In this document: piece by piece, positions 34,501 through 42,518 of the stretch
How the letters are laid out: every line of letters begins with the position of its first letter
Numbering within the stretch: position 1 is the first letter of the stretch
Assembly: GCF_025567085.1 (NCBI RefSeq)
Contig: NZ_JAOQJN010000009.1
Span: 61,027-125,026, forward strand
From: Bovifimicola ammoniilytica
Lineage (GTDB): Bacteria; Bacillota; Clostridia; Lachnospirales; Lachnospiraceae
Reading direction: 5' to 3'
DNA length: 64,000 nt
Notes under the pieces: model-generated
Databases searched by the model: none
What the model was told of the DNA's origin: nothing
Seen by the model: only the letters and a program-made list of their open reading frames with translations
Position numbers and translations under genes: made by a program

Positions 34501-36452
34501 CGGAAATATAATCTTTATAAATTCAGATGTGTACAAGGCAATATTTACGAGAAAGATGGTTGAAGCCCAAGGTTTATTAAGAAAATTTAAGTTGAATGAA
34601 GAACAATGGAAAAAAGTTAATTATATAAGGCAAAATTATGATTACCAAAAGGTTTAGACAATAAATAATTTGCAAATGTATGATGGCACGCCGTATGAGG
34701 CGAAAGTCTCACGTACGGTGTAGAGCAGGGGAAAAGGTGGAGATAATATCAAATCCTTACCTATTGCTATAAATCCTTAGAAGCTGCGGGCAGATGTTAA
34801 AAAATAACGGATATAACCTGAAAGTCATTAATCTGTTAGAGATGGATAAATCAGACTGTTACAATCCATTTTCCTATATCAGAGAGGAAACAGATGTGGT
34901 CAAGCTGATTACAAACCTTATCAGCAATACGACACCAAAGGGAGCGACACCAAGTGATCCGTTCTGGGAAAAAGCGGAAGGATTGTTCTTACAGGCTATC
35001 TTTTACTATGTGTGGCTGGAGGTACAGCCGGCAAAGAGAAACTTTGAGACAGTACTTAAACTTCTTGGAGAGGCAGAGGTTACAGAGCAGGGGAAGGCAT
35101 CAAAGCTCGATGTGCGTATGAAGTTTTTAGAGGAAAGTTCTCCGCTTGGAGCTAATCATCCGGCAGTCAAGCAGTACAACAAATGTATGAGAGGTGCAGG
35201 AGATACCGTCCGTTCCATTATCATCAGTGCCAACTCAAGACTTGCATTTCTTGAGAACAAGCAGGTTTTACGATTACTCTCAAAAGATGAGCTTAATCTG
35301 TCTGATATCGGCATTGGAGTAAATGGTGATGGGGAGACAAAGACAGCACTCTTTTGTGTAATCCCTGATAGTGACAAATCCTATAACTTTATTATTGGAC
35401 TACTTTATACGCAGATATTTCAGGAACTGTACTATCAGGCGGACTTTAACTGTGGCGGCAGACTTCCAATTCATGTGACCTTTATGTTAGACGAATTTGC
35501 GAATGTCGCATTGCCGGATGACTACTGTTCATTGTTATCGACAATGCGAAGCAGGGAGATTTCAAGTATTATCATCATACAGAACTTTGCCCAGTTGAAG
35601 GCACTTTTTAAGGACACCTGGGAGACAATTCCAGGCAACTGCGATACTTTCATCTACCTTGGCGGCAACGAGCAGTCAACGCATAAGTACGTCTCAGAGC
35701 TGCTTGGAAAAGGTACGATTGATAAGAAGTCAAGCGGTGAGACAAAGGGCAGACAGGGAAGCTCTTCAAGGAATTATGATGTATTAGGCAGGGAACTGTT
35801 TACACCCGATGAAGTCAGAAAGTTGGATAATAAGAAGTGTATTATTTTTATCCGTGGTTTTGATCCTATCATGGATAATAAGTTCATACCATTCAATCAT
35901 CCGATGTTTAACCAGACAGCAGATGGCAAGGGAGAGCCTTATGTTCATCAGATAAGGGGAGCAGATAATCTTATCGGTCCGCCATTTGAGATTTTATCGG
36001 ATAAGGCAGTAAAGCATTATGAAAAGATGAAGGACAAGGGCGAGAATGTGTATATAGATTCTCTTACCTATGAGCAGTTTATGATGCTTGGTGATGCAGA
36101 ATTAAGCAGAAGATTCTCTATGCAGGATGAGGCAGAACAGAAAGCAAAGATTGACAGAGAACAGGCAAATGAGCTTGAGTATGTTGATGAATCGCAGAAA
36201 GCAGATAGTACAGCAGCTGCCAGTGGTTCTAGTGGAAACGCTGGTGGTAAGCCTGTAAGAAATCCTGAGAGGGAAAAGCCTAAGTGGGAAGATACGATTA
36301 CGAATCGAATGCTGCACTGGTCATATACGCCGGAGCAGAAAGAAGAGGTGAAGAAAGCACTTGCCGCAGGAGTTCCGAAAGCAACGATTCTTACTTACTT
36401 CTATCCGGAGGTAACTGTGGAGAAGATGAGTTCATATCGGAAGAAGCATTAA
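31582..36452 (+). CDS. virD4: VirD4/TraG-type coupling ATPase, split by a group II intron
   Basis: Exons at 31582-32095 and 34771-36452 join to a 731-residue protein. It has two N-terminal membrane segments (about 9-30 and 55-78), Walker A GGSGAGKT and Walker B FMLDEFANVALPDDY. The motif STMRSREISSIIIIQNFAQLKALF follows. The intron interrupts the DPKG motif; without it exon 1 would end after a few aberrant codons. Joining 32095 to 34771 gives TDPKGEILRSCGQMLKNNGY, exactly the conserved TraG pattern. The protein links the relaxosome to the secretion channel and powers DNA transfer. Function depends on splicing. Confidence 0.92.
32096..34770 (+). mobile_element. Complete group II intron inserted in virD4
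   Basis: The intron starts GTGCG at 32096 and ends CTAT at 34770. About 740 bases of structured RNA precede the protein gene in domain IV. Domain V lies at about 34686-34721 with a GAAA tetraloop (CCGTATGAGGC GAAA GTCTCACGTACGG pattern). Domain VI pairs AGCA/TGCT and AAGG/CCTT, with a bulged A in CCTATTGCTAT seven bases before the 3' end. These boundaries restore the host frame. All parts look intact, so it is probably active or recently active. Confidence 0.92.
32834..34657 (+). CDS. ltrA: Group II intron-encoded reverse transcriptase/maturase
   Basis: This 607-residue protein has reverse-transcriptase motifs PKPGSDKKRPLGIPCIWDRLVQQ, DVDIKGFFDNVDH, GTPQGGIISPLL and the active site FLIRYADDF. 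The maturase (X) domain follows (about 370-470; IRGIQNYYCIATN). The C-terminal HNH endonuclease-like segment is CYITGKKLDVSHM...IIFINSDVYKAIF. AGGAGG at 32819-32824 sets the start. Such proteins aid splicing and copy the intron into new DNA sites. The presence of HNH suggests DNA-target retrohoming. Confidence 0.93.
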   Translation: MLKKTKLRYNEYYDMQRVYDSLYSASKNGNNFYKLLEIIGSEENIRLAYRNLKSNKGSNTKGTDGKTIDDIKELTDETVINTVREMLADYKPKSVRRVYIPKPGSDKKRPLGIPCIWDRLVQQCILQVLEPICEPKFHNHSYGFRPNRDTHHAISRTVSMINMYKHYYCVDVDIKGFFDNVDHGKLLKQIWTLGIRDKRLISIISKILKSEIKGEGIPTKGTPQGGIISPLLSLIVLNELDWWISNQWETFKPNRMSNVAAFRTYAKKYTNLKDGFLIRYADDFKIMCGSYNEAQRWYHATVDFLKTRLKLDISEEKSKVINLKKNSSTYLGFKIKVVPKGKTRYGYIAKTDMSDKAIKNAKSNLKAKIINIRKDNPTVAIKNYNSAIRGIQNYYCIATNIYNNLTDVNYALLPTIRIRLRDISKTIPFKETDINFQKQTMGIQKETKIVTIGDMCLLPLTGVHHRSPMNFSQEISNYTSKGREKIHKNLMLITQREFEAIAKMRDPTETIEFNDNSLSAYVIQQGNCYITGKKLDVSHMKCIRKKPLKKRGTNNNGNIIFINSDVYKAIFTRKMVEAQGLLRKFKLNEEQWKKVNYIRQNYDYQKV

Positions 36453-36461
36453 ATGATATCG

Positions 36462-36496
36462 CATAGGCACAGGAAATGTGATATACTGTGCCTATG
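36462..36496. promoter_or_regulatory. 11-bp perfect dyad between virD4 and the VOC gene
   Basis: CATAGGCACAG (36462-36472) is the exact complement of CTGTGCCTATG (36486-36496), with a -10-like TATACT between and partly inside the right arm. GTAAAA/TTTTAC forms a second small dyad just after. It may be an operator for the VOC gene or a terminator of virD4. Confidence 0.5.
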
Positions 36497-36545
36497 TAAA
36501 AAGAATGTGTTTTACAAATCGCAATTTTCTCAGGAGGCTATAAAT

Positions 36546-36998
36546 ATGATTGGAAGAATTTATCATGTTGGCTTAACCGTTTCTGATATAGATCGCTCCA
36601 TTGCTTTCTACAGGGACATTCTCGGGCTTGAATTTCAAGGCGAACTTTTTATGGAAGGCGAAGAAACAGATAAAATGTTCCGTAAGAAAAATTGTAAAGC
36701 AAGGGTTGCTTATTTGAATGGTTCGAAGGCTATTGAAGCACCACCAGTCGAATTGATTCAGTTTGTAGACAGCGAAATCCATAAAGCACAATCGGATTTG
36801 TTTACAACCTCTATCTCAGAAGTGTGCTTCTACACGGATGATATTGATTCGGTCTACAAAACCTTTATCGAAAATCATGTGGATTGCTTGTCTGAACCGC
36901 AGTATTTCGACTTTAGAGCAGATGGATTTGGGGAAAGTCGAGCTTTTTATTTTAGAGACCCGGATGGCATTATTCTTGAAATGATGCAGCCGCTTTGA
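36546..36998 (+). CDS. VOC-family (glyoxalase/bleomycin-resistance fold) protein, ICE cargo
   Basis: A 150-residue protein starts at ATG 36546 behind CAGGAGG. It has two beta-alpha-beta-beta-beta modules: GRIYHVGLTVSDIDRSIAFYRDILGLEF and ISEVCFYTDDIDSVYKTFIE, ending in AFYFRDPDGIILEMMQP. His7 and the final Glu fit metal-ligand positions of the fold. Members isomerise or bind small molecules, including antibiotics; the substrate cannot be read here. It sits alone between virD4 and maff2 with its own dyad upstream, suggesting later insertion. Confidence 0.85.
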   Translation: MIGRIYHVGLTVSDIDRSIAFYRDILGLEFQGELFMEGEETDKMFRKKNCKARVAYLNGSKAIEAPPVELIQFVDSEIHKAQSDLFTTSISEVCFYTDDIDSVYKTFIENHVDCLSEPQYFDFRADGFGESRAFYFRDPDGIILEMMQPL

Positions 36999-37073
36999 TG
37001 AAAAATCATAAGTACAGGAAAGTGGAAACTTCAAGTTTGTCTGACTCACAACAATTTAATATCAAACTAATAC

Positions 37074-37115
37074 AAGCACTTTAGCCAATATGGTTAAGGT
37101 GCTTTTTTGCACCTT
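37074..37115 (+). promoter_or_regulatory. Competing hairpins (terminator and alternative stem) upstream of maff2
   Basis: AGCAC...TTAGCC with GGTTAAGGTGCT (37075-37102) forms a terminator with TTTTTT. AAGGTGC (37096-37102) can instead pair with GCACCTT (37109-37115), looping out the T tract. The two are mutually exclusive, an attenuator-like arrangement. A small ATCGGG/CCCGAT hairpin follows near 37142. No gene is seen between 36999 and 37265. Confidence 0.55.
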
Positions 37116-37206
37116 GAAAGGATGTGGTCACAGCTAAACACATCGGGGAAAGCCCGATTTAATCATTACAACAGGCATTGCCTGATCATATAGAGTTACT
37201 TTTAAC

Positions 37207-37243
37207 AGCCAGTTAGGGGATTATCCCTGCTGGCTTATTTTTT
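37207..37243 (+). terminator. Hairpin before maff2
   Basis: AGCCAG (37207-37212) pairs with CTGGCT (37230-37235), with inner AGGG/CCCT, followed by TATTTTTTT. It lies 22 bases before the maff2 start. A terminator here implies control of the downstream secretion genes. Confidence 0.75.
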
Positions 37244-37265
37244 TATCAAAAAGGAGACAAACAAC

Positions 37266-37643
37266 ATGAGAAAAGAACAGATTATTACAACTAACAACAA
37301 TCAGATGGAGGAGAAAGGCATGAAGAACAGATTCATTCACTTTAAGAAGAGGTTCGTTCCGGCATTATCTGGGGCACTTATGGGAGCAATGCTTATGAGC
37401 ACTACTTGTTTTGCAGCAGGTACAGGTACTTCCGCAGTAACACAGCCGCTTGAGAACTTAAAGACACTTATCATTGCAGTCATTGGTGCGGTTGGTGTCA
37501 TCATTCTTGCAAAGAATGTCATGGAGTTCGCACAAGCCTACCAGCAGCAGGATTCATCTACCATGAACTCCGCTCTGAAAGGAATTGTGGCAGGTGTCAT
37601 GATGGCTGGTATTTCAACAGTTCTGACATTCTTAGGCTTCTAA
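37266..37643 (+). CDS. Maff2-family protein (VirB2-like membrane subunit)
   Basis: This small protein has an export-like segment (KKRFVPALSGALMGAMLMSTTCFAA), then two hydrophobic helices (TLIIAVIGAVGVIILAKNVM and IVAGVMMAGISTVLTFLGF) joined by a short polar loop. This matches Maff2, the pilin/VirB2-like subunit of Firmicute conjugation systems. ATG 37266 (125 residues) has AAGGAG upstream. ATG 37320 (107 residues) also has GGAGGAG and is closer to the usual length. It heads the secretion-channel block. Confidence 0.8.
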   Translation: MRKEQIITTNNNQMEEKGMKNRFIHFKKRFVPALSGALMGAMLMSTTCFAAGTGTSAVTQPLENLKTLIIAVIGAVGVIILAKNVMEFAQAYQQQDSSTMNSALKGIVAGVMMAGISTVLTFLGF

Positions 37644-37647
37644 GATT

Positions 37648-37665
37648 GGGGAAATGCATTTCCCC
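37648..37665. other. 18-bp perfect palindrome between maff2 and trbL-like genes
   Basis: GGGGAAATGCATTTCCCC is self-complementary over all 18 bases and is followed by TTTT. It may be a weak terminator or a dimeric protein site. Confidence 0.7.
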
Positions 37666-37697
37666 TTTTAGTAAAAGGAAAGAGGTGAATAACAAGT

Positions 37698-38540
37698 ATG
37701 GATATTTTTAAGCTTGGAGACAAGATCCTTGCACTTCTTGAGGCGGTGTTTGGGTTTTGGAACAATCAGATATCCCTGGTCTTTGCAATGCTTGGACAGT
37801 CACCGGTCAGTTTCAAGGGCGGAGGTCCCTGGGCAGTCATTGAGGGTATAGAGCCAGTCTTTGTAGCAGTCGGCTCATCCCTCGTTGTGCTGTTCTTTGT
37901 TATCGGTTTCTGCTCGGAAAGCATTGATGTAAAAGATGAGATGAGGTTTGAATCAATCCTGCGTATGCTTATCCGACTGGGACTTGCAGAATGGTTTGTT
38001 GCAAATAATGTCACGATTATGAAAGCGTTTTTTACTTCCATAGGAAATCTGGTGGGACTTATATCTGCCGGGACAACGACGCAGCTTGCCATTGACAGTA
38101 CACAGGCAGACATCATTAAGGGACTCGGATTTGGTGAGAGTCTGGTAATGCTGATACTTACAGCTTTGCTTGCAATCATCATTATTATCTGTGGATTCTT
38201 TATCATTTACACAGTGTATTTCAGGTTCTTAAAGATACTGATTATTGTGCCGCTTGGTGCGATTGCATGCTCCACAATGGCAGGAAACAGAATGGTCAGT
38301 CATACAATGGCTACCTACTGCAAATATTTTCTTTCGTGTGTGTTTGAGGCAGTAACGATGGCACTTGCGATTGTGGTATGTAATGCATTTATCAATGCAG
38401 GGCTTCCGGCATTTACAGGAAGTTATGCTGACTGGGCACAGACGCTTATATATCTGTGTGAAATGACATTTACGATAGCAATGACTGTTGGAAGCGTGAA
38501 GGGTGCACAGACACTTACAAGCAAGGCATTTGGATTATAG
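37698..38540 (+). CDS. TrbL/VirB6-like polytopic membrane protein
   Basis: This 280-residue inner-membrane channel protein has about six transmembrane helices, for example VFVAVGSSLVVLFFVIGFC, LVMLILTALLAIIIIICGFF and LIYLCEMTFTIAMTVGSV. The N-terminal segment IFKLGDKILALLEAVFGFWNNQISLVFAMLGQSP is typical of CD0411/TrbL-like proteins in Tn1549-type ICEs. VirB6-like proteins form the membrane passage for the DNA strand. Position between maff2 and PrgI fits the usual order. Confidence 0.87.
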   Translation: MDIFKLGDKILALLEAVFGFWNNQISLVFAMLGQSPVSFKGGGPWAVIEGIEPVFVAVGSSLVVLFFVIGFCSESIDVKDEMRFESILRMLIRLGLAEWFVANNVTIMKAFFTSIGNLVGLISAGTTTQLAIDSTQADIIKGLGFGESLVMLILTALLAIIIIICGFFIIYTVYFRFLKILIIVPLGAIACSTMAGNRMVSHTMATYCKYFLSCVFEAVTMALAIVVCNAFINAGLPAFTGSYADWAQTLIYLCEMTFTIAMTVGSVKGAQTLTSKAFGL

Positions 38541-38552
38541 AAGGAGGCAGAA

Positions 38553-38963
38553 ATGGATAATGAAAAGAAACAGGTTACTTATAATTCAAGCATAACCGGA
38601 GAAACGCAGGTGACATTTGATATCCAGCAGTATATGAATAACAGGGCAATGTTTATCGGTCTTATGTGTAATGAAGATGGATATGAGGAGCCTTTTGGGG
38701 ATGTGACTGTGAATTTGTCGGTTGCAGCACCAAATTACTGCGGATATCTGAATGTGAATGACATGCCGGATATTGAAAAGTTTATTACAGACAATGACAT
38801 TGGAGAGTTTACAGGATTCACGCAAAGGAGCGGTTTCTGCGAATATCCGCTTTATCTGTTCAATGTAGATAAGCTTAGAGAACTGTGTCCGGATGGAATG
38901 GATAAGTATGAGGCAAATATCGGAATGACAAGAAAGCCGGAGACAAAGGATTTATCAAGATAG
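38553..38963 (+). CDS. DUF4313-like protein of the transfer operon
   Basis: This 136-residue soluble acidic protein (TQVTFDIQQYMNNRAMFIGLMCNEDGYEEPFGDVTVNLSVAAPNYCGYLNVNDMPDIEKFITDNDIGEFTG) resembles DUF4313 proteins found at this place in Tn1549-type ICEs. AAGGAGG lies just upstream. The gene is 12 bases after trbL and 12 before prgI. Function is unknown. The family name is given from memory of motif and context. Confidence 0.65.
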   Translation: MDNEKKQVTYNSSITGETQVTFDIQQYMNNRAMFIGLMCNEDGYEEPFGDVTVNLSVAAPNYCGYLNVNDMPDIEKFITDNDIGEFTGFTQRSGFCEYPLYLFNVDKLRELCPDGMDKYEANIGMTRKPETKDLSR

Positions 38964-38975
38964 GAGGCAGGGACA

Positions 38976-39488
38976 ATGGTAATCGAAGTAAACAAGGATA
39001 TTGACCGCTATCAGGAATCGGTTGCAATGGGACTTACTGCAAGGCAGCTTATATTTTCCATTGCAAGCGTAGTGGTTGGTGGCGGTATCGTCCTTCTTCT
39101 TTACAAGTATATCGGTCTTACGGGTTCTGCTTATGTGGCAATTCCCTGTGTGGCACCGATTGCTCTTGGCGGATTTTATTCCTTTAATGGGATGAATTTC
39201 TACGAGTATATGGGAAAGAAACTGCACTTTATGTTTGGCAACAGGGCGCTTACCTATGTATCAACAGAGGGAGAACCTGCAATAAAGCAGTTAGAAGCAG
39301 AACAGAATGAACAGGTAAAGAAGAAAGGCAGAAAGGCAGAACAGGAGACTGTAACAGCTGATTCGGCTGTAAAGAAGCAGAAGGAGTTTGAAGCAATGAA
39401 GAAAAAGACGAGAAACATGTTGCTTGGACTTGTCGCAGTCATTGTGGCGGCAGTAGCAGGCATTGCAGCATATAAGGCAATGCATTAG
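38976..39488 (+). CDS. prgI: PrgI-family (VirB3-like) membrane protein
   Basis: This 170-residue protein has the PrgI start IEVNKDIDRYQESVAMGLTARQLIFS. Two adjacent N-terminal transmembrane helices (about 25-45 and 52-70) and YSFNGMNFYEYMGKKLHFMFGNRALTYVS follow. A Lys/Glu-rich coiled region leads to a third helix near the C-terminus (NMLLGLVAVIVAAVAGIAA). PrgI partners the VirB4 ATPase at the channel base. The VirB4 gene follows after a structured gap. Confidence 0.87.
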   Translation: MVIEVNKDIDRYQESVAMGLTARQLIFSIASVVVGGGIVLLLYKYIGLTGSAYVAIPCVAPIALGGFYSFNGMNFYEYMGKKLHFMFGNRALTYVSTEGEPAIKQLEAEQNEQVKKKGRKAEQETVTADSAVKKQKEFEAMKKKTRNMLLGLVAVIVAAVAGIAAYKAMH

Positions 39489-39503
39489 AAACGAATAGTA
39501 TCT

Positions 39504-39552
39504 GACCGCAAGGTCGGGAACATAGCCCGCAGGGTGAAGTTCCCGGCGGGCT
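39504..39552 (+). promoter_or_regulatory. GNRA hairpin plus interleaved stems between prgI and virB4
   Basis: GACC-GCAA-GGTC (39504-39515) is a tetraloop hairpin. GGGAAC (39516-39521) pairs with GTTCCC (39539-39544), while AGCCCGC (39524-39530) pairs with GCGGGCT (39546-39552). The two stems interleave, so they form a pseudoknot or alternate. The lower element is followed by TTTCATT, not a strong T tract. Confidence 0.55.
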
Positions 39553-39580
39553 TTCATTATAAGAAAGCGAGGTTAGAGAC

Positions 39581-41956
39581 ATGGGTTTATTTACAGACGG
39601 ATTTAAGTTATTAAAGAAGGCGAGTGAGCCTTTGTATAAGACACCTAAATCCATTCAGGAAACCATAGAGATTATGGCGGTGGCTGAAAATGGCATTTTT
39701 GAAGTAAGCAAAAATAAGTATTCCAAATGCTACCGCTTTCAGGACATCAATTACACGACAGCAACCGAGGATGAGCAGATCAGCATATTTGAGAGATACT
39801 GTAAGTTCTTAAATTCGCTGGACTGTAATTATAAGATTACGATCAACAATAAGAACAAAAACATGGATGAACTCCGTGATAAGGTTCTGATTGCTGAGAA
39901 AAACGATGGCTTCAATAATTATAGAAGTATCTACAATGACATCATTGAGGAGAAGATTATTGAGGGCAGACAGGGGATTGAGCAGGAGAGATACCTGACA
40001 ATCACGATTGAGAGAAAGAACTTCGAGGAGGCAAAGGCACAGTTTGCAACCCTTGAGGCAACGATACACAAGGCTTTCATTGAGCTTGGTGCGGAGATTG
40101 TACCACTTAATGGCAATGAGAGACTGAAAGTGCTCTATGACTATTATCATCTTGGAGATGAGGGCAGCTTTGATTTTGATATCAAAAAGGCAAAGAAGGT
40201 TGGGGCAGATTTTAGAAATGATCTGTGCAATGGGATGGTGAAATATTTCCCAGACCATTTTGAGGATGAGAGTAAATTCTGCAAGGCACTTTTCATCAAA
40301 AAGTATCCGAGCAGTTTGTCAGACAGATTCATCAATGAGATTACTTCCCTTCCAGTTCATTCCATCACGAGCATTGATGTGGTGCCAGTTCCCAAGGATC
40401 TGACAACAAAGGTGCTTCAGAAGAAATACCTTGGTATTGAGTCGGATATCATTAAGCAGCAGAGAGTCCGTAATAAGAATAACGATTTTTCTACGGAAAT
40501 CTCATATGCCAAAAGAACGGAGAAAAAGGAGATTGAGGAAATCATGGATGATGTCCGTGAGAATGACCAGTGCCTTTTCTTTGTGGGAGTAACCATTATT
40601 CTTATGGCAGAAAGCAAGAAGGAGCTTGAGAGTGTATGTGAGACAGTAGAGACTATCGGAAAACGTAACAGCTGCACGATTGACACACACTACTTAAAGC
40701 AGAGGGAGGCACTCAACACAGCACTTCCGATTGGTGTAAGACAGGTGGAGACAATGCGTACACTTCTTACCCAGTCACTTGCGGTGCTTATGCCATTTAA
40801 TGTGCAGGAATTAAATGACAGCACAGGGAACTATTATGGCATCAACCAGATCAGCAAGAATGTGAATATCGGTAACAGAAAGAAGCTCATTAACGGAAAT
40901 GGCTTCGTTTTCGGAGTGCCGGGTTCCGGTAAATCCTTCTTCTGTAAGATGGAGATGGGCAGCGTATTCTTGTCGGGTGATGATGAGATAATCGTCATAG
41001 ATCCAATGAACGAATACTTTGATATTGCTGAGACTTATGGCGGAACTGTAGTAAATATGTCTACCTACACGGATAACTATGTGAATCCGCTGGAGATGGA
41101 TGTATGGAGCCTTGATCCGAATGATTCCAAGGGAATGGTAAGAGAAAAGGGCGAGTTTATGCTTGGACTTTGTGAGCAGTGTATCGGGGACAGCTTAAAT
41201 TCAAGACAGAAGTCAATCATTGATCGTTGTGTGAGAAAGCTGTATATCGACATTGCAAGGAGCAAAGAGAAGTATATCCCGGTGATGAGTGATTTTTACG
41301 ATATCCTTATGGCACAGCCGGAGGATGAGGCAAAGGACATTGCATTGTCTTTGGAGCTTTTCGTAAATGGTTCACTTAATATCTTCAATCATCAGACAAA
41401 TGTGGATGTGGATAACAGATTCACAGTATATGGCATCAGGGACTTAGGTACGGAGCTTAGTCCTATCACAATGCTTGTCATGATGGAGTCTATTCAGAAC
41501 AGGATTGTTGAGAATGGCAAGAGAGGCAAGGCAACATGGCTCTATATTGATGAGTTTCACGTCCTGCTTAATTCCGAGTATTCTGCAAAATATCTGCAGC
41601 AGCTCTGGAAGAAAGTAAGAAAGCAGGGAGGACTTTGTACCGGTATCACGCAGAATGTCGTCGATCTGTTGCAGAACTATACAGCAACCACAATGCTTGC
41701 AAACTCTGAGTTTGTGGCACTCTTAAAACAGGCGAATACAGACAGTTCCAAGATGGCGGAAGTTATCGGGGTATCAGAGGCACAGCTAAGATTCGTAACC
41801 AATACTGCATCGGGAATGGGACTTATCAAGTGTGGCTCGGTGGTGATTCCGTTTGATAATCAGATTAGTAAGGATACAGATTTGTACAGGCTGTATAATA
41901 CCAACATTCATGAGAAGATTGCGGAACAGAAGAAAAAAGAAGCAATGCTGCAGTGA
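39581..41956 (+). CDS. virB4: VirB4/TraE-type conjugation ATPase
   Basis: This 791-residue ATPase powers assembly and substrate movement in the secretion channel. The N-terminal half (about 1-400) has the CagE/TrbE/VirB-type fold. The C-terminal motor domain has Walker A FGVPGSGKSFFCKMEM (about residue 445), IIVIDPMNEYFDIAETYGG, Walker B TWLYIDEFHVLLN and the late motif GLCTGITQNVVDLLQNYTATTML. The length is normal and the frame is uninterrupted. It lies directly downstream of prgI, as in related ICEs. Confidence 0.93.
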   Translation: MGLFTDGFKLLKKASEPLYKTPKSIQETIEIMAVAENGIFEVSKNKYSKCYRFQDINYTTATEDEQISIFERYCKFLNSLDCNYKITINNKNKNMDELRDKVLIAEKNDGFNNYRSIYNDIIEEKIIEGRQGIEQERYLTITIERKNFEEAKAQFATLEATIHKAFIELGAEIVPLNGNERLKVLYDYYHLGDEGSFDFDIKKAKKVGADFRNDLCNGMVKYFPDHFEDESKFCKALFIKKYPSSLSDRFINEITSLPVHSITSIDVVPVPKDLTTKVLQKKYLGIESDIIKQQRVRNKNNDFSTEISYAKRTEKKEIEEIMDDVRENDQCLFFVGVTIILMAESKKELESVCETVETIGKRNSCTIDTHYLKQREALNTALPIGVRQVETMRTLLTQSLAVLMPFNVQELNDSTGNYYGINQISKNVNIGNRKKLINGNGFVFGVPGSGKSFFCKMEMGSVFLSGDDEIIVIDPMNEYFDIAETYGGTVVNMSTYTDNYVNPLEMDVWSLDPNDSKGMVREKGEFMLGLCEQCIGDSLNSRQKSIIDRCVRKLYIDIARSKEKYIPVMSDFYDILMAQPEDEAKDIALSLELFVNGSLNIFNHQTNVDVDNRFTVYGIRDLGTELSPITMLVMMESIQNRIVENGKRGKATWLYIDEFHVLLNSEYSAKYLQQLWKKVRKQGGLCTGITQNVVDLLQNYTATTMLANSEFVALLKQANTDSSKMAEVIGVSEAQLRFVTNTASGMGLIKCGSVVIPFDNQISKDTDLYRLYNTNIHEKIAEQKKKEAMLQ

Positions 41957-41991
41957 TAACAGATGAATTTTTATAGAATCTATAGTATAAT

Positions 41992-42020
41992 CAAGAGGTC
42001 GGATGAATGTCCGACCTTGA
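41992..42020. other. Inverted repeat after virB4
   Basis: AGGTCGGA (41996-42003) pairs with TCCGACCT (42010-42017), extended by TCAA/TTGA. No T tract follows. It marks the gap where the accessory gene block 42.1-43.3 kb begins. Confidence 0.65.
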
Positions 42021-42147
42021 TGATAATAAATTAGATATTCCCTATTTTTAAGAAAAAAGCATATAAGATTCGATATGAAAAATAAATAAGGAAGCAGTTC
42101 TAAAATGTATCATTTGTACCGGAGAACATGTGGCTGGATTTTAAGAT

Positions 42148-42255
42148 ATGCATATCGTACACTTTGATGAGAATATGTTGATTTGGGATGCAGCGGACCT
42201 GGATGCATTTATGGAAATGTATGGTGTGGAAGCAATTTCCAAGGAATATTTGTAA
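42148..42255 (+). CDS. Possible 35-residue acidic peptide
   Basis: An ATG at 42148 opens a frame for MHIVHFDENMLIWDAADLDA followed by FMEMYGVEAISKEYL. The ribosome-binding site is weak. It could be a small gene or the remnant of a longer one, because the acidic sequence looks protein-like. It belongs to the inserted accessory block. Confidence 0.35.
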   Translation: MHIVHFDENMLIWDAADLDAFMEMYGVEAISKEYL

Positions 42256-42308
42256 TTATTAGGGAAAAGAAACTTTGAATTTAACGCTTGAAAAAAGGAG
42301 AAATAAAC

Positions 42309-42494
42309 ATGGCAAAGAAAGAAGAAAGATTTGAAGTTACATTTAGAGACGGAAGTCAGCTTAAGGATGAAGGAGTTCGCCAAATCCTTGTAGATAAAGA
42401 GACTGAGGTTAACTATCTTTGTTGGAAATCTGGATATGGAGCGGCTATTACACCTCTTCTGGATTCAGAAGGAAAAGTCATAGTTACAAAGTAA
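42309..42494 (+). CDS. DUF6440-like small protein
   Basis: This 61-residue protein starts at ATG 42309 behind AAAAGGAG. The pattern KKEERFEVTFRDGSQLKDEGVRQILVDKETEVNYLCWKSGYGAAITPLLDSEGKVIVTK matches DUF6440, a small beta-rich protein often found in ICE and defence-like accessory blocks. Its function is unknown. It is the first clear gene of an AT-richer trio set between virB4 and the NlpC/P60 gene. Confidence 0.7.
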   Translation: MAKKEERFEVTFRDGSQLKDEGVRQILVDKETEVNYLCWKSGYGAAITPLLDSEGKVIVTK

Positions 42495-42518
42495 AATCGG
42501 TAGTTATGGAGGTGAAAA

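Noticed and set aside
31582..34800. A frameshifted or truncated virD4 pseudogene
   Set aside because: The break has exact group II intron ends, and joining the exons restores the frame and the DPKGE motif.
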